Below, piece by piece: positions 38,681 to 49,170 of a DNA stretch of 64,000 bases. Under the pieces are notes generated by a model. That model did not search any database, was not told the origin of the DNA, and saw nothing but the letters and a program-made list of their open reading frames with translations. A program made the translations under genes and the position numbers. Source of the DNA: Theobroma cacao (taxonomy: Eukaryota; Streptophyta; Magnoliopsida; Malvales; Malvaceae); contig NC_030855.1 in NCBI RefSeq assembly GCF_000208745.1, positions 23,888,030 to 23,952,029 of the forward strand, read 5' to 3'. Every line of letters begins with the position of its first letter. The stretch's first letter is position 1.

Positions 38681-39193
38681 CCTTGATGCACTGAATTGGA
38701 TCACATTTTAAAACAAGTATGAAGAAAGATGCAATCAAAATGAAATCTCTGGCCATTGTTTGCTAGTGTGGAAAGATGTAAAGCCAAGCAACAAGAAAAC
38801 ACACAGATCGTTTCCGAGAAATTTCCTCTCTCAATCATTCTATCATGTCTTTTGTTTGTCGCCTCTAGATTTATTGACATCATTGTTCTCTTCACCTGTT
38901 TCTTTGGACTTAAATTTATGTTACCATACCTTATTATTTAGGAAATTAAAAATCCCCACATTTGGATATCAAAACATAAACAGCTGCCGCCATATAATTG
39001 GGATACTGATACTTTATAAAGATTAAACACACCCCAGAATAAAAAAACACAAATGTCACTGCTTCTTTGATTGATAATCCACTCCCACACCTATTTCTCC
39101 TTGTCTTATACTCAAAAGCCTATAGTGTCTAAGATCCCAAGAAGCTGCCTGTTATCCTTGAGATTATCCTGGTGATCATCTGGGGTTCTCATA
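38681..39193 (+). promoter_or_regulatory. Tetraspanin promoter region
   Basis: This 513-bp spacer lies between the tRNA gene and the tetraspanin ATG. I see no clear TATA box at the expected place. AT-rich sequence dominates and there is no repeat. Confidence 0.35.
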
Positions 39194-39605
39194 ATGGCAA
39201 GAATTTTAAAATCTTGCATGCAATCCATCCTGAAAGGTGTGAATTTGATAATGGGAATGGTCGGCATTGCTATGATTTTGTATGGTTTTTGGATGGTAAG
39301 AGTTTGGCAGAGAGACATGGGAGGGTCACCATTTGATGACTTCAATTCTACTGCCCCATGGTAATTAAGCTCCTTTATGAGTTTTAACAACTTGTTCTTG
39401 CATGCTTCTGCTGTTTACTTCGGGTTAAGTCACAATTCTCACTAGCATTAGTTACAAAAGTGCAGGTTCATATACACTTTTCTGGGCACAGGCATCACCT
39501 TATGCTTCCTAACATGCCTAGGCCATATTGCCGCAGATAGCGCCAATGGTTTTTGCCTTTTCGGCGTATCCTTTTTCTATGTATTTGTTATTTAATATCT
39601 GTTAG

Positions 39606-39643
<38 letters not shown>

Positions 39644-39679
39644 TATATATATATTTATTTTTTTATTTTTTAANGTTAG

Positions 39680-39718
<39 letters not shown>

Positions 39719-40550
39719 TATATATATATATTTTTTATTTTTTATTTTTGTTTACCTTAAATGGAAGCAGTACATGGTGATCATCTCAGTGCTTCTCCTG
39801 GTAGAGACTGCAATTGCAGCTGATATACTTTTAAACTCTGACTGGGAGAAGGCAATTTTACCTCCGTGACTTTCCCCATTTGCTTCATTGAATCTCTATT
39901 TCGTGTTAACCATGCAGTTTGATTTCTTGTCACCCTTTAGGATTTACCAGAGGATCCAACCGGGAGGTTCCATGATTTCAAAGAATTTGTGCAGTCTAAC
40001 TTTGACATCTTCAAATGGATTGGCCTGCTTATCATCTTAGGACAGGTATCTTGGTGCTATATCTGTTAACTGAACTATATTGCTTTCTTCTTTTGTTAAT
40101 TATGAAAACCTGACTAAACTCTACTGCTTCAAACAGAAAAATGAGAAGAATAGTTATGAATATAGATCTTTGAAAGAAATCATCATGAACTGAAAGAAAA
40201 AAAAAAGTTGGTTATGTTCCCAAGTAGTTTACATTCATCTGATTACCTCAACTCTGCAGGGGATTTCCGTACTATTGGCAATGGCCATCAGAGCCCTTGG
40301 CCCCAACCAATGCTCCAACTATGACAGTGATGAAGAATTTCCTCCAGCCAGGCTTCCCCTCATAAATAACAATGCTCCACAACCTGCTTATGTCGTCGGA
40401 GATTCTCCCTTTGCCAACAAGAGTGAAGCTTGGAATGTAAGAATATTCTTTTCAAAACTTACTGTTTTCCCTGGTACCAATATGACCTTAATTTACTTCT
40501 GTTGGTCTTATCCCATGTTGTTGATTGATTATATGCAGACGAGTAAGTGA
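39194..40550 (+). CDS. Tetraspanin of the TET18-20 (TET19-like) group
   Basis: Plasma-membrane four-span protein. Exons: 39194-39360, 39466-39565, 39771-39851, 39941-40045, 40260-40436 and 40539-40550, 213 aa if the last intron is removed. Segments: TM1 [20 protein letters not shown]2 [19 protein letters not shown]3 [20 protein letters not shown] and TM4 [20 protein letters not shown]. The second outer loop is short ([18 protein letters not shown]...) and lacks the CCG motif of longer tetraspanins, as in TET19. The tail has [12 protein letters not shown] and [11 protein letters not shown]. Two oddities: the intron after exon 3 uses a GC donor (AAG then GCAATT at 39852), and the last intron (102 bp) has no stop in frame, so retention gives a 247-aa form whose AWNVRI matches the AWTVRI tail that I recall from TET19. 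Confidence 0.9.
39601..39731. repeat. Two copies of an (AC)n-(TA)n microsatellite around an ambiguous base
   Basis: GTTAG, then about 17 AC units, then about seven TA units and a T/A-rich tail, occurs at 39601 and again at 39675, 74 bp apart. The single N of the window lies at 39674, exactly at the junction. This is in intron 2 of the tetraspanin gene. It is either a true duplication or a gap-closure artefact. Confidence 0.9.
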
Positions 40551-41131
40551 AGAGAGAAGCAGCAATTTTCCGTATCATTGAGAAGAAGATATCAGGAGAG
40601 AGAAAAGCAAATGAAAGCAGAGGACGCCATGAAAACACACAGCCAAGGTAGGGGCAGCCTCGGCCGCTAATACTACCACAACCGCACTCTACAAGATAGA
40701 GCATTAATTACTCAATGTTTTGCATTGTGATCTGTACTATATAGCTTAGACCATGATATAGTTTAATTTGTACTAATATAATCTCTTCATAGCATAGTAT
40801 ATTTTTCAAATTAAGTTGTGAACTTGTTTCACATATATCTTCCCAACTTGTTTCACTGTCTGAGTGAATTACTTCTTGTGCTGAATATCACGAGAAATAA
40901 ACAATGTAGCCAATCTCAAATGCTCAGGATATTTGAGTAAAAAGACAGAAAGAAATTGATCTGAATGGTTAATCAATGGATAAATAACTCATTCGTCTAA
41001 GACTACATAATAAAAACTTGATTCCTCAAGAATGTTACAATCACAAAATTTGGGAAGAGAAATGTAGTATCCCCATATTAAAACCAAGAAGGGTGGACAA
41101 GAAAAAAGATGCAAAAAAAAGGAGGAAACAC
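40551..41131. other. Convergent 3' intergenic region
   Basis: This 581-bp spacer lies between the stops of the tetraspanin (+) and desaturase (-) genes. A/T-rich sequence with likely polyadenylation signals for both. I see no further gene. Confidence 0.5.
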
Positions 41132-43022
41132 CTATTCAGATTTTTTAGAGAGCTTCCTCTTCATTCGGCTAAAAGGCCCGACGGTCCTATCCATAACATA
41201 CATGTAAATAACCTGGCTCCAAGATTTATATGACTCTAAGCCCTCGTAATATTCGGGGGCAATCTTCTTCACCTTATGCAGCTTGTTCCCAGGGATCCTT
41301 GGGAAATCATGGTGCTCATTGTGATATCCGACGCTCCATGTCAAAAGATTGAGGGGACCATAGTAAGAATATGTCTCTTGGTCAGGCTTGAATACGTAAT
41401 GCTCGGAGATGAAATGGCCGGCCATTGGGTGCATTCCACCCCCAACGAATGTTGAAAGTATCAAATACGCGAAAGATTTCCAGCCGCAAAAGTAAACTAA
41501 GGTTGCATCAAGACCAATCTGAACAAATAAGTTGATGAACTCCCAATAACCAGGGGGCTTTGGTTTGAGAAATACAGGGCGGAGTGCATAGAAGAAGAGT
41601 TGGAAGATGACCCATATGGCTTTTGTTACAACATTAGTCACAAGATGGGCTTCGGTGTAGCTTGGGACATCCATGTCCATGCCGTCTACCCCTTGGAAAC
41701 GATGATGCTCAAGGTGATACTTCTGGAAAGTGACAGACATGGGCACACCAATAGGGAGGTTAGCAAAAATCCCAAGCCAACGGTTGTAGACAGGAGTGGA
41801 GAAAGCAAGATTGTGGCTGAGCTCATGAATGGCTAAGAAGAGGTTGTGGTTGAGGAAAGAGCCAAAGAAGTAGGCAACTGCCAATATCTTCAGCCAGCCA
41901 GCATCACGTAGGGAAGTTGCGGTCCACAGCTGAAGCAAAACAACCACACTTATCTGCAATTGCACAGTTGCAAGGAGATGAGTATTTCTTTACATTCATT
42001 GATGCAAATTCAATTCTAACAGATCTATCATTTAAAAGTTCTTCAGAATAAGAGGCCAGCAATAAATAAGAAAAGATGGGGCTTAATAGAAACGTGATGG
42101 TGACCCCAACCAAAGGTGATGAATGAACATTCTCAAATGCCAGAGCTCCTTGAAAGGCAAAAATGTTACATGTGGTGCTATCATAATTGAATTAAAAACC
42201 AGTTTAAATCCTTTTTCAAAAGGATCCAACAATTTCATGATAAATGTACCTTGCTCTTGTATAATATATGGCATACCAGCCTCAACCAGAGAGGGACAAC
42301 GCAGATTCTACTATTTAGAATTCAAACAAAGATCTTTGACTAAAATGTAATATGAAACCTAGAGAGACCAAGAGAAGTAGCATAACTATCCAAACAAATT
42401 ACAACATAAGCAAACGCCGCTTCTTAAGTGTTTGGTAGAGTAGTATCACCATTCCATAAAGTTGGCAAACCAGTTGAGATAGAAAGGATTAAAAAAACAT
42501 TCCACCAAATCTACACCACCCAACTTGATCCCAAATTTGTAGTCCGTAAAAGGAACAGACCCCAAAAAAAACAAGAACCCATGAAATTAAGCTGCTTGAC
42601 GAGCCTAGTTCCAACCACTGTGACTCGAAAGGAGGCCTCTTTCTAATACCAAAAAGAAAAAAGGGACGAGGAGGAAAGACCCAGATTCCCATTGAGGTAA
42701 ATAACAAAATGTTGCACCCACAAACAGAAAGAAACTAAATCAAATCAAGTGTGGTTATCCACTGGCATTACCTCGGATCTAAAAGCAATAAAACAAACCA
42801 AGTTGAAGAACGAGAGAAATCACAAGAAGAAAAAAAAAATATAAGCTTTTGGGATACCTTAAGGAAAGCCAAAGGATCAGGGCCAAAGAGCTCTTTAATT
42901 TGAGGGTATTGAGAGAGGATCTGACGTCTCCTTGAAGCATGAGGCTCATCTGTATATGACCAGAAAAAGTCGTTTGCCATTACCACTCCTTTCTCTTCCT
43001 CTCTCCTTTCCCCTCTCCCCAT
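41132..43022 (-). CDS. Sphingolipid delta(4)-desaturase (DES1-like)
   Basis: Introduces the 4,5-trans double bond into the ceramide long-chain base, using cytochrome b5 at the endoplasmic reticulum. Two minus-strand exons, 43022-42858 and 41953-41132, give 328 aa (the Arabidopsis At4g04930 protein is about 332). The three desaturase histidine boxes are present: HELSH at 98-102, HLEHH at 135-139 and HNEHH at 266-270. The Lipid_DES N-terminus ([25 protein letters not shown]) is also present. Several hydrophobic spans separate the boxes. I chose ATG 43022 ([14 protein letters not shown] then MANDFF) because homologues that I recall carry a similar charged extension. The ATG at 42980 would give 314 aa. 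The frame stays open upstream to 43199 but reads through a GA microsatellite, so that part is probably leader. Confidence 0.94.
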
Positions 43023-43038
43023 CTCTCTCTCTCTCTCT
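43021..43038 (-). repeat. (GA)n directly before the chosen desaturase start codon
   Basis: On the minus strand about nine GA units run straight into the ATG at 43022. On the plus strand it reads CT. GA tracts in leaders are bound by plant BBR/BPC proteins, and length changes here would alter the leader without touching the coding frame. Confidence 0.75.
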
Positions 43039-44277
43039 ACAAACCGTTTATCAGTGTTTTCTTTCTTTCTCTTTTCTCTTCTTCTTCCCCTTATCTTCTC
43101 TCCCGACAAGAGGTTCTCTTCCTTCAGAATGGTTTTGCCCTTTTTCTCTTCATAAACCGTCATAAATTTAATGCACGAAAAAAGAGTATCCTTTGCCAAT
43201 TTTCAGTCACTAAAAATTTAGAGCCCTTCTACGTATGGACGGTGTTGATGGAGTTTCGCGGTTTTAACTTCAAAAAAATCCAGGTTGGATTTTAACTCTA
43301 TAATGCCAACTGTGCGGACTTATCTCCCAACCAAGAAAAGTTAAATTTGCTGTATGAATAAATGGATAAAAATTTGCACCTTAGATTCTACTTTTTTTTT
43401 ATTTTGATAGTATATTACTGTTGTTCAAACCAATCTTCCTGATTTAATAAAATAATTAATAAAAAAATAGAAAAAAAAATTAAGGATACCACATCTATTA
43501 ATGATCCTAGGTTCATTCATTATCTACAGAAACAGAGACCGGTGTCATAATCAGTAGTTTACAAGATCTTTGGTAACGGCTGGCTAAAAATGCTAGTACT
43601 CATAGCAGCCAGGCTGTCATGTCCTTAAAAGGAGTGCCATTTTCCCAAAAAGTAAGGGGGCGGGACTAAAGGAAAAGAAAAGAACGAAGGGCAAACTGCC
43701 AAGTGTGCTTGAAAGATTGGCATGTCAAAACCAGGGGCTGGTTCATGGTTTCAATTATTATGTATAAACATTGAAAATCATGCTCAAACCTCAGTAAGAG
43801 ATAGTAACAACAGATCATGTGATCACTTGATGCAATCATGCAATATGCAGACGAAGATTCAAGCAACCTCACCTTCTGTTGAGCATATCTTCAGGAATTA
43901 TTTTATTAGTAATTTTTGAAATGATTCATACAAAGTTCAAAGGAAGTTAGCACAAAAACCAGTAGTAGAAGCAGATAAGGCAGGACCTGATTCCAGCAAG
44001 GACTTTTGCATCATCAAACTTTAGGCTATACAAGCATGTACAAATGTACTAAATACAATTTATGGGCTCCTACATGAACTACTTCGACATCACCCACCAG
44101 CCCACAATAACTCGGGCATGGTTTCTTCTGATGAGAAGTGGGAAGAAAGCACTGCGCAAATACTAGCTGGACCTAAATTTGCCAAATCAAGCGATTTGGT
44201 GATTTGGTCTTTATGTAATCAAAAGGAACGAGCAGATAATACGCAGACCATAGAGAAGAGAGTTTAGACTGTACTTT
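43039..44277 (-). promoter_or_regulatory. Desaturase promoter and AIRP2 3' UTR
   Basis: This 1.2-kb spacer lies between two minus-strand genes. The part near 43040-43200 is pyrimidine-rich on the plus strand and is probably desaturase leader. The rest has A/T runs near 43395 and 43455 and no recognisable element or gene. Confidence 0.4.
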
Positions 44278-47200
44278 TCACCGTAGGTGGGAATCATAAG
44301 TATCAAAAATGGTATCAGGGACAATCAGTGGCAACTTATCTATATACATGAAAAGCCTTCTGAGGTTCTCCCTCGTTACTGTGGCCATGTCAATTATATC
44401 CCTGCTGTCTGTAAATACCCAGAGATCCCCAGAGTTAACTCTCTTAAGACTATCGCGACAGAAGGGGCATGACTGCGATCTTGAGCGCCTGCAATTCATT
44501 GCAACAGATCCTTATTAGTCAAAAGAAATCTATGATCATCCAAGGCAATATCATAAAATAATACTAATAATAAAAATAATAATGAGAAGAAGAAGAAATC
44601 CAAAAATCAGTGAAGTGTTAATCTAGAACTTATAGACATCCCGATTTTATGGCAACCTGCAGGAAGCCTAACTATTGACAATCTCTAAACACCAGATAAG
44701 TTGAAAACAATTTAAGGATTCTAAGCAAAAGAAGAGACAGCATAGCAAAATTATTACAGAAAAGATTACTGGATACCTTATTACAAGCACCTATAGATTT
44801 CAGATCTAGTTTTAGTTGTTCAGAGCTTTACGATTACAAAACTATATAAAGCAAACCGGGATTCCACCTAGAACGCTATACAAGTTAGATTCAATTGTGC
44901 TCCCTTACAATTAAAGGGAAGGAAAATCATCTTTAGATATCCCAGACCAGTCAATAATCCCTGTTTTGGTGAAGCGCAAACAGTGAGGAAGAGGTTTTAC
45001 TTATGTGGTAAAGCAACTTACTTAACCCAAGACACCATTCTGAAGTGATAACATCAACAGTATTCAAACCTAATTCCTAGATGTAGGAGACCAAAGAAGT
45101 ATAGATATAGAGTTTGAACACAAGTATGATGTTGAAATCAAGACACTAGAAGACCCAAAACAATCCAAAACCATGCTGCACTAGTGGATGACATGTAAGG
45201 GTTCCCCTTACAAAGAGCAAAGAAAACATTACATTCTACATTCTACAAGCTGCATCATCATAAGCTTTAACCATACGTTTCAAAGATTCAATTCCATCAT
45301 AATTTAAATAGCATTTGAAGAACACATCTACCTGATACTTCAATTTTATTTTATTGCAACAAAGCTTCTTATTCTCCTCTTTTATTCTTCTTTCACTCCA
45401 GTGCCTCCGTTCACAACATACATATCAAGCAAGGTTATGAATGCAAAACAACACAAAAATTAAGGTCCTAGAGAGGTCATTATGGTCTACACTACATATT
45501 CATAGGGATAGTATTCTTATCAACTCTTGGGATGTCAAAACAGGAGAACTTCGGAGGATTTTTGCATGGGTGATGTATTAATATATGGTAAAAATTCAGT
45601 AACTGCTTAAAGCAGTGTTAGGATATAAAAATTATGAAGCAAAAGAGAAAGGGATAAAAGGATGAAAGGCAGGGGAGCGGAAGAATACCATTCACGGTAA
45701 CATTTCAAGCACATGGCATGGTTGCAGTTAGGCAGCACAATTTTACTGTTCATCTCCATGCATATTCCACATTCTTCTTCTCTTTCAAAATCAACATCAG
45801 TAAGCTGCCTATACTCTTCATCTTCTCTTCTTCGGTACCTTTCCATGCACACTGCTTTCTGTTTTTTATCTTCAGTATCAGTTACACCCCTCTGAAGTTG
45901 CAGTAAAGAGGGATAGATAACAGCTGGACACAGTTGGAATTCAGATGCATTAGGACAACTCAGAGTAAGAACTACATTCTATAAGCACACCAAAACAATC
46001 AGATTGAGAAAGATACCATAGAACTCTCTTATGCTTGCTTTCCTTTCATGTGTAGACATGGTGGTAGTTCCATCCACATATACCTGCAGAGTGTGATATG
46101 ATGATGAAATCAGCTAATTTTCATGATTACATATTATCTGCGAAAAGAGAATGCCACTAAGTAACAAAATATAACCTTGTAAATTAGTATTCTTAACAGC
46201 CCAAGGGCACCTGCAAGGTGACAGTCCGTCCACTGCACCAAAAATAAGAAGAGGTGAGCAGCTGGACTGTATGACATTCTCATTTGAACGCATGCACCAT
46301 CATACTCCCTTGGAAAATCAGAAGCCCTGCACCTTGCATTGCATGATAAGCATTTAAGCAGAATGAGAAGAACATAATGATAATCTTAGGCAATATGGCA
46401 CAAGGCTATGATCAAGTTCAGAAGAACTAATTCTATAACAACTGTCTTAGCTACATTTAGTAACCCAGTTTTAGCAACTACAAAGAAATGTATAGCTTAT
46501 TCTCTAGCTGTTTAAGATGTCAGGTATTTATTCCGTGAAGGAGGTTTTCAACATTCAAGAAAAAAAGATATCTCAGAACTTAACCAACCATTGTCTTAAC
46601 AATAGTACTATCAAATTTGCCAAGTTACAAGCAATTTTCACTGACTCTATGGATCAGTTTGACTAGCCAAAAAGCATAAATGGTATAAATGTAGATGCAT
46701 AAGAATTAAATCACTGTATTCATGCAATTATTGAGCCGGGGCCAGCCATTGGTGATCGAATCTTGATGCTCGTATTATAAAGATTAAAAATAATACTGAA
46801 AGCAGTACAATCAAGTGGAACCCATTGGCCACGTGAAGCTAGATATAAAAAAACTATCATAATAACGAAAAATGTCCCACAAAAACATGTAATCTTGCAA
46901 TCTCTCAAAAGAAAGCTTACACTCTTGCGTTACTGTAACATTATTGAAACGATTTTAGCAAAAAGTACCACTCAGAATTACGAAATATCTAATGCCCATT
47001 TTGAAAAAAAAAAAAGAAAAGAAAGTGTCAGTAGAAGAAACAGAACTTAACCTACTATAACCAGAAATAATAAATGCTTTACTGACCAAAACAAGCTGAA
47101 AATAATAACTTCCCCACTTCAAAAAACAAAATGAAAAAGAAAAAGTTGAACACCCAAAATTTAGTTTTTTTTTTCTTAAGAAAAGGGCAAAGAATTTAAC

Positions 47201-47599
47201 TTGGAGGGATGAAAATCACATGCCTCAAGCTAAGAGCAGCTGAAGAGGAACAATTTTTACAGGGAAACGAGTACAACATTATGCTGGATAAGTAAATTAG
47301 AATCCGAAGTGATCTGAAAACCAAAATTTTATATTTATCAAAAAAAAAAGTTTCTTTTTTTTTTGGAGAAAAAAAAGGTTCAGTCTTTATGAACTGCAGC
47401 ATTCATTCCAAACAGAAACTAAAGCAGAGACAATCAAAAACATTACCAAAAAGAAAAACCCAAACCGCAAAAGAGAAGTAAAAAAAAACCCAGAAATTAG
47501 GGGGAAGAAAAGGACTTACAGAGTATTAGCATGTTGGATATCAGCTTCAAGCACTTTAAGAGAGTCCTTGAAAGACTTTCGCATAGAACCTACGTACAT
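44278..47599 (-). CDS. AIRP2: RING-type E3 ubiquitin ligase AIRP2
   Basis: Cytosolic E3 ligase of the AIRP2 group, a positive regulator of ABA and drought responses. Five minus-strand exons give 247 aa. The first ends at ACTCT near 47521, the RING exon runs from about 45930 to 45689, and the last is 44488-44278. The N-terminal region contains SLKVLEADIQHANTL, YSPAAHLFLFLVQWTDCHLAG and LLRILIYKVYVDGTTTMS, the family signature. The C3HC4 RING is ECGICMEMNSK...LPNCNHAMCLKCYREW...CPFCRDSL, with Cys151, Cys154, Cys166, His168, Cys171, Cys174, Cys185 and Cys188 all present. It ends IFDTYDSHLR. ATG 47599 gives MYVGSMRKSFK; a second ATG five codons later (47584) is also plausible. Confidence 0.96.
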
Positions 47600-47705
47600 C
47601 TCCCCCCACCCAAAATTCCGATCAATCCTCCCCCAGAAATCAACCACCCCCCAAAAGAAACCCTAATCTCCAAACCCTTTCAAGAATTTTTTGACAGAGT
47701 CTTTG

Positions 47706-47766
47706 CTCTCTCTCTCTCTCTCTCTTTTTTTTTTTCTTCTTCTTCTTCTTTCTCTCTCTCTCTCTT
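47706..47766 (-). repeat. (GA)n / (GAA)n leader microsatellites of AIRP2
   Basis: On the plus strand a CT run, a T run, CTT repeats and another CT run follow each other 100-165 bp upstream of the AIRP2 start. The transcript strand is therefore GA-rich, which matches 5' leaders with GAGA-type elements. Confidence 0.8.
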
Positions 47767-48687
47767 GGTGGGTGGTTCTAGGTGGCGGTGAAAGCGCCTT
47801 GTATTCTCATCTTGAAAATGAAGGCAAGAGTGCTAAAAGTCGACACGTGGATTGTCCTGTGTAGTGGAGCCACCAAAAACAATCAATTAATTAAATTAAA
47901 ATTAAAAAAATGACGTGACCCTGCGAAACAAAAAGGGAAAAGAAAATATGCATAAATCAATGCTCGAGAGCCCTTGATGTGCCCCTTATCCAATAAGGAA
48001 ATATCCACTGTATCTACACCAGAATCTAATTTACTGACATGTAATTTTGTCAATGCTTCAATTTTTTTTTTTTTTCTTTCTGCTATTCGGGAGGTATTGT
48101 CTGCCACTCTTCCTCCTTTACTTTCGGTACGTCCGATGTTGACATTTTTTTCCTCTTTTCTTTATTTGCCATTCTTGTTTCATCTTTTCACCAAACTGCC
48201 ATTCCTTTTATTCTCTTTTAAAATTCCTTTTTTTTAATAAATATATTTCAGTTTTATATGCATGCATATTCCTCGCTAGTGGATAAAGACAATTAGAAAT
48301 TGACTTGATGTAGGTCAACATGACGAACCATTAATCAAGCAACTATGGTATTTTTTATTTTTTTATATAGTATTTCGGATGAGATTAAATAAATATGAAG
48401 TGAGAAGAAAATATTAAAATTTAATAATTTATTAAAATATAAGGATATTAAATTAATAATACATTTAATTATTAATTATTAATCTAAATCGTTTGTTGTT
48501 GAAATTCGATTCCACAATGTCGTCATTGAATGTTGGATTATTATTATAATACTTTTAGTTCTTTTGGAGTGAGTTGCCATAACGAATTTTGTCACGACAA
48601 TTCCCTAAGCTCCTGCCCCACTAATAAATGCAAATACTTTTGGACTTAAAGACAAATTAGTCGTCCTTGTTTTCCTAATTTGTGTTT

Positions 48688-48692
<5 letters not shown>

Positions 48693-48738
<46 letters not shown>
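48693..48738. repeat. (TA)n microsatellite, about 23 units
   Basis: An uninterrupted alternating TA tract of about 46 bp. It directly adjoins the left side of the MITE-like element that begins near 48751. Such runs are hypervariable and also favoured insertion sites for TA-targeting elements. Confidence 0.9.
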
Positions 48739-48742
<4 letters not shown>

Positions 48743-48750
48743 GAAAGTGA

Positions 48751-49170
48751 TTAAATTTAGATATAAAACTTAAAATTTTTTGAATTATTAAAAAATTTTA
48801 ATAAATTTTTTTATTACATTTAATTAATTTTTTTAATAAATAAATTTTATAATTAATTATCATTAATTAAAATTTTACTTATCATTTTGTATCCCGTAAT
48901 ATGTTAGATATGTCATAATAAATAATAATGTAACAAGATAATGTGATTACGTAATATTTTCACACTCCACATCAACACCACATTAGTATCACATGAACAT
49001 AAAATAATAATGTTTTGACTAATAATAATTACTCAATCACTTATCGTAAATACTTATTTTATTTAATATAAAACTATAAAAAATTAATTAAATATAATAA
49101 ACAAAAATTACATTTAAATTTTTTAACAATTTAAGAATTTTTTAAAACATTATCTATGCCTTAAATTTAT
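48751..49170. mobile_element. MITE-like element with long terminal inverted repeats (copy 2)
   Basis: The left arm (TTAAATTTAG at 48751, then TGAATTATTAAAAAATTTTA and TTACATTTAATTAATTTTTT) is mirrored by the right arm. The right arm reads, in reverse complement, TTAAATTGTTAAAAAATTTA and TTATATTTAATTAATTTTTT, and ends with TTAAATTTAT at 49161. The arms are about 80-90 bp. The centre shares ACTTAT(C/T)ATTTT(G/A)TATC with the 28-kb element. There is no coding capacity. Exact ends and target duplication are not resolved. Confidence 0.6.
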
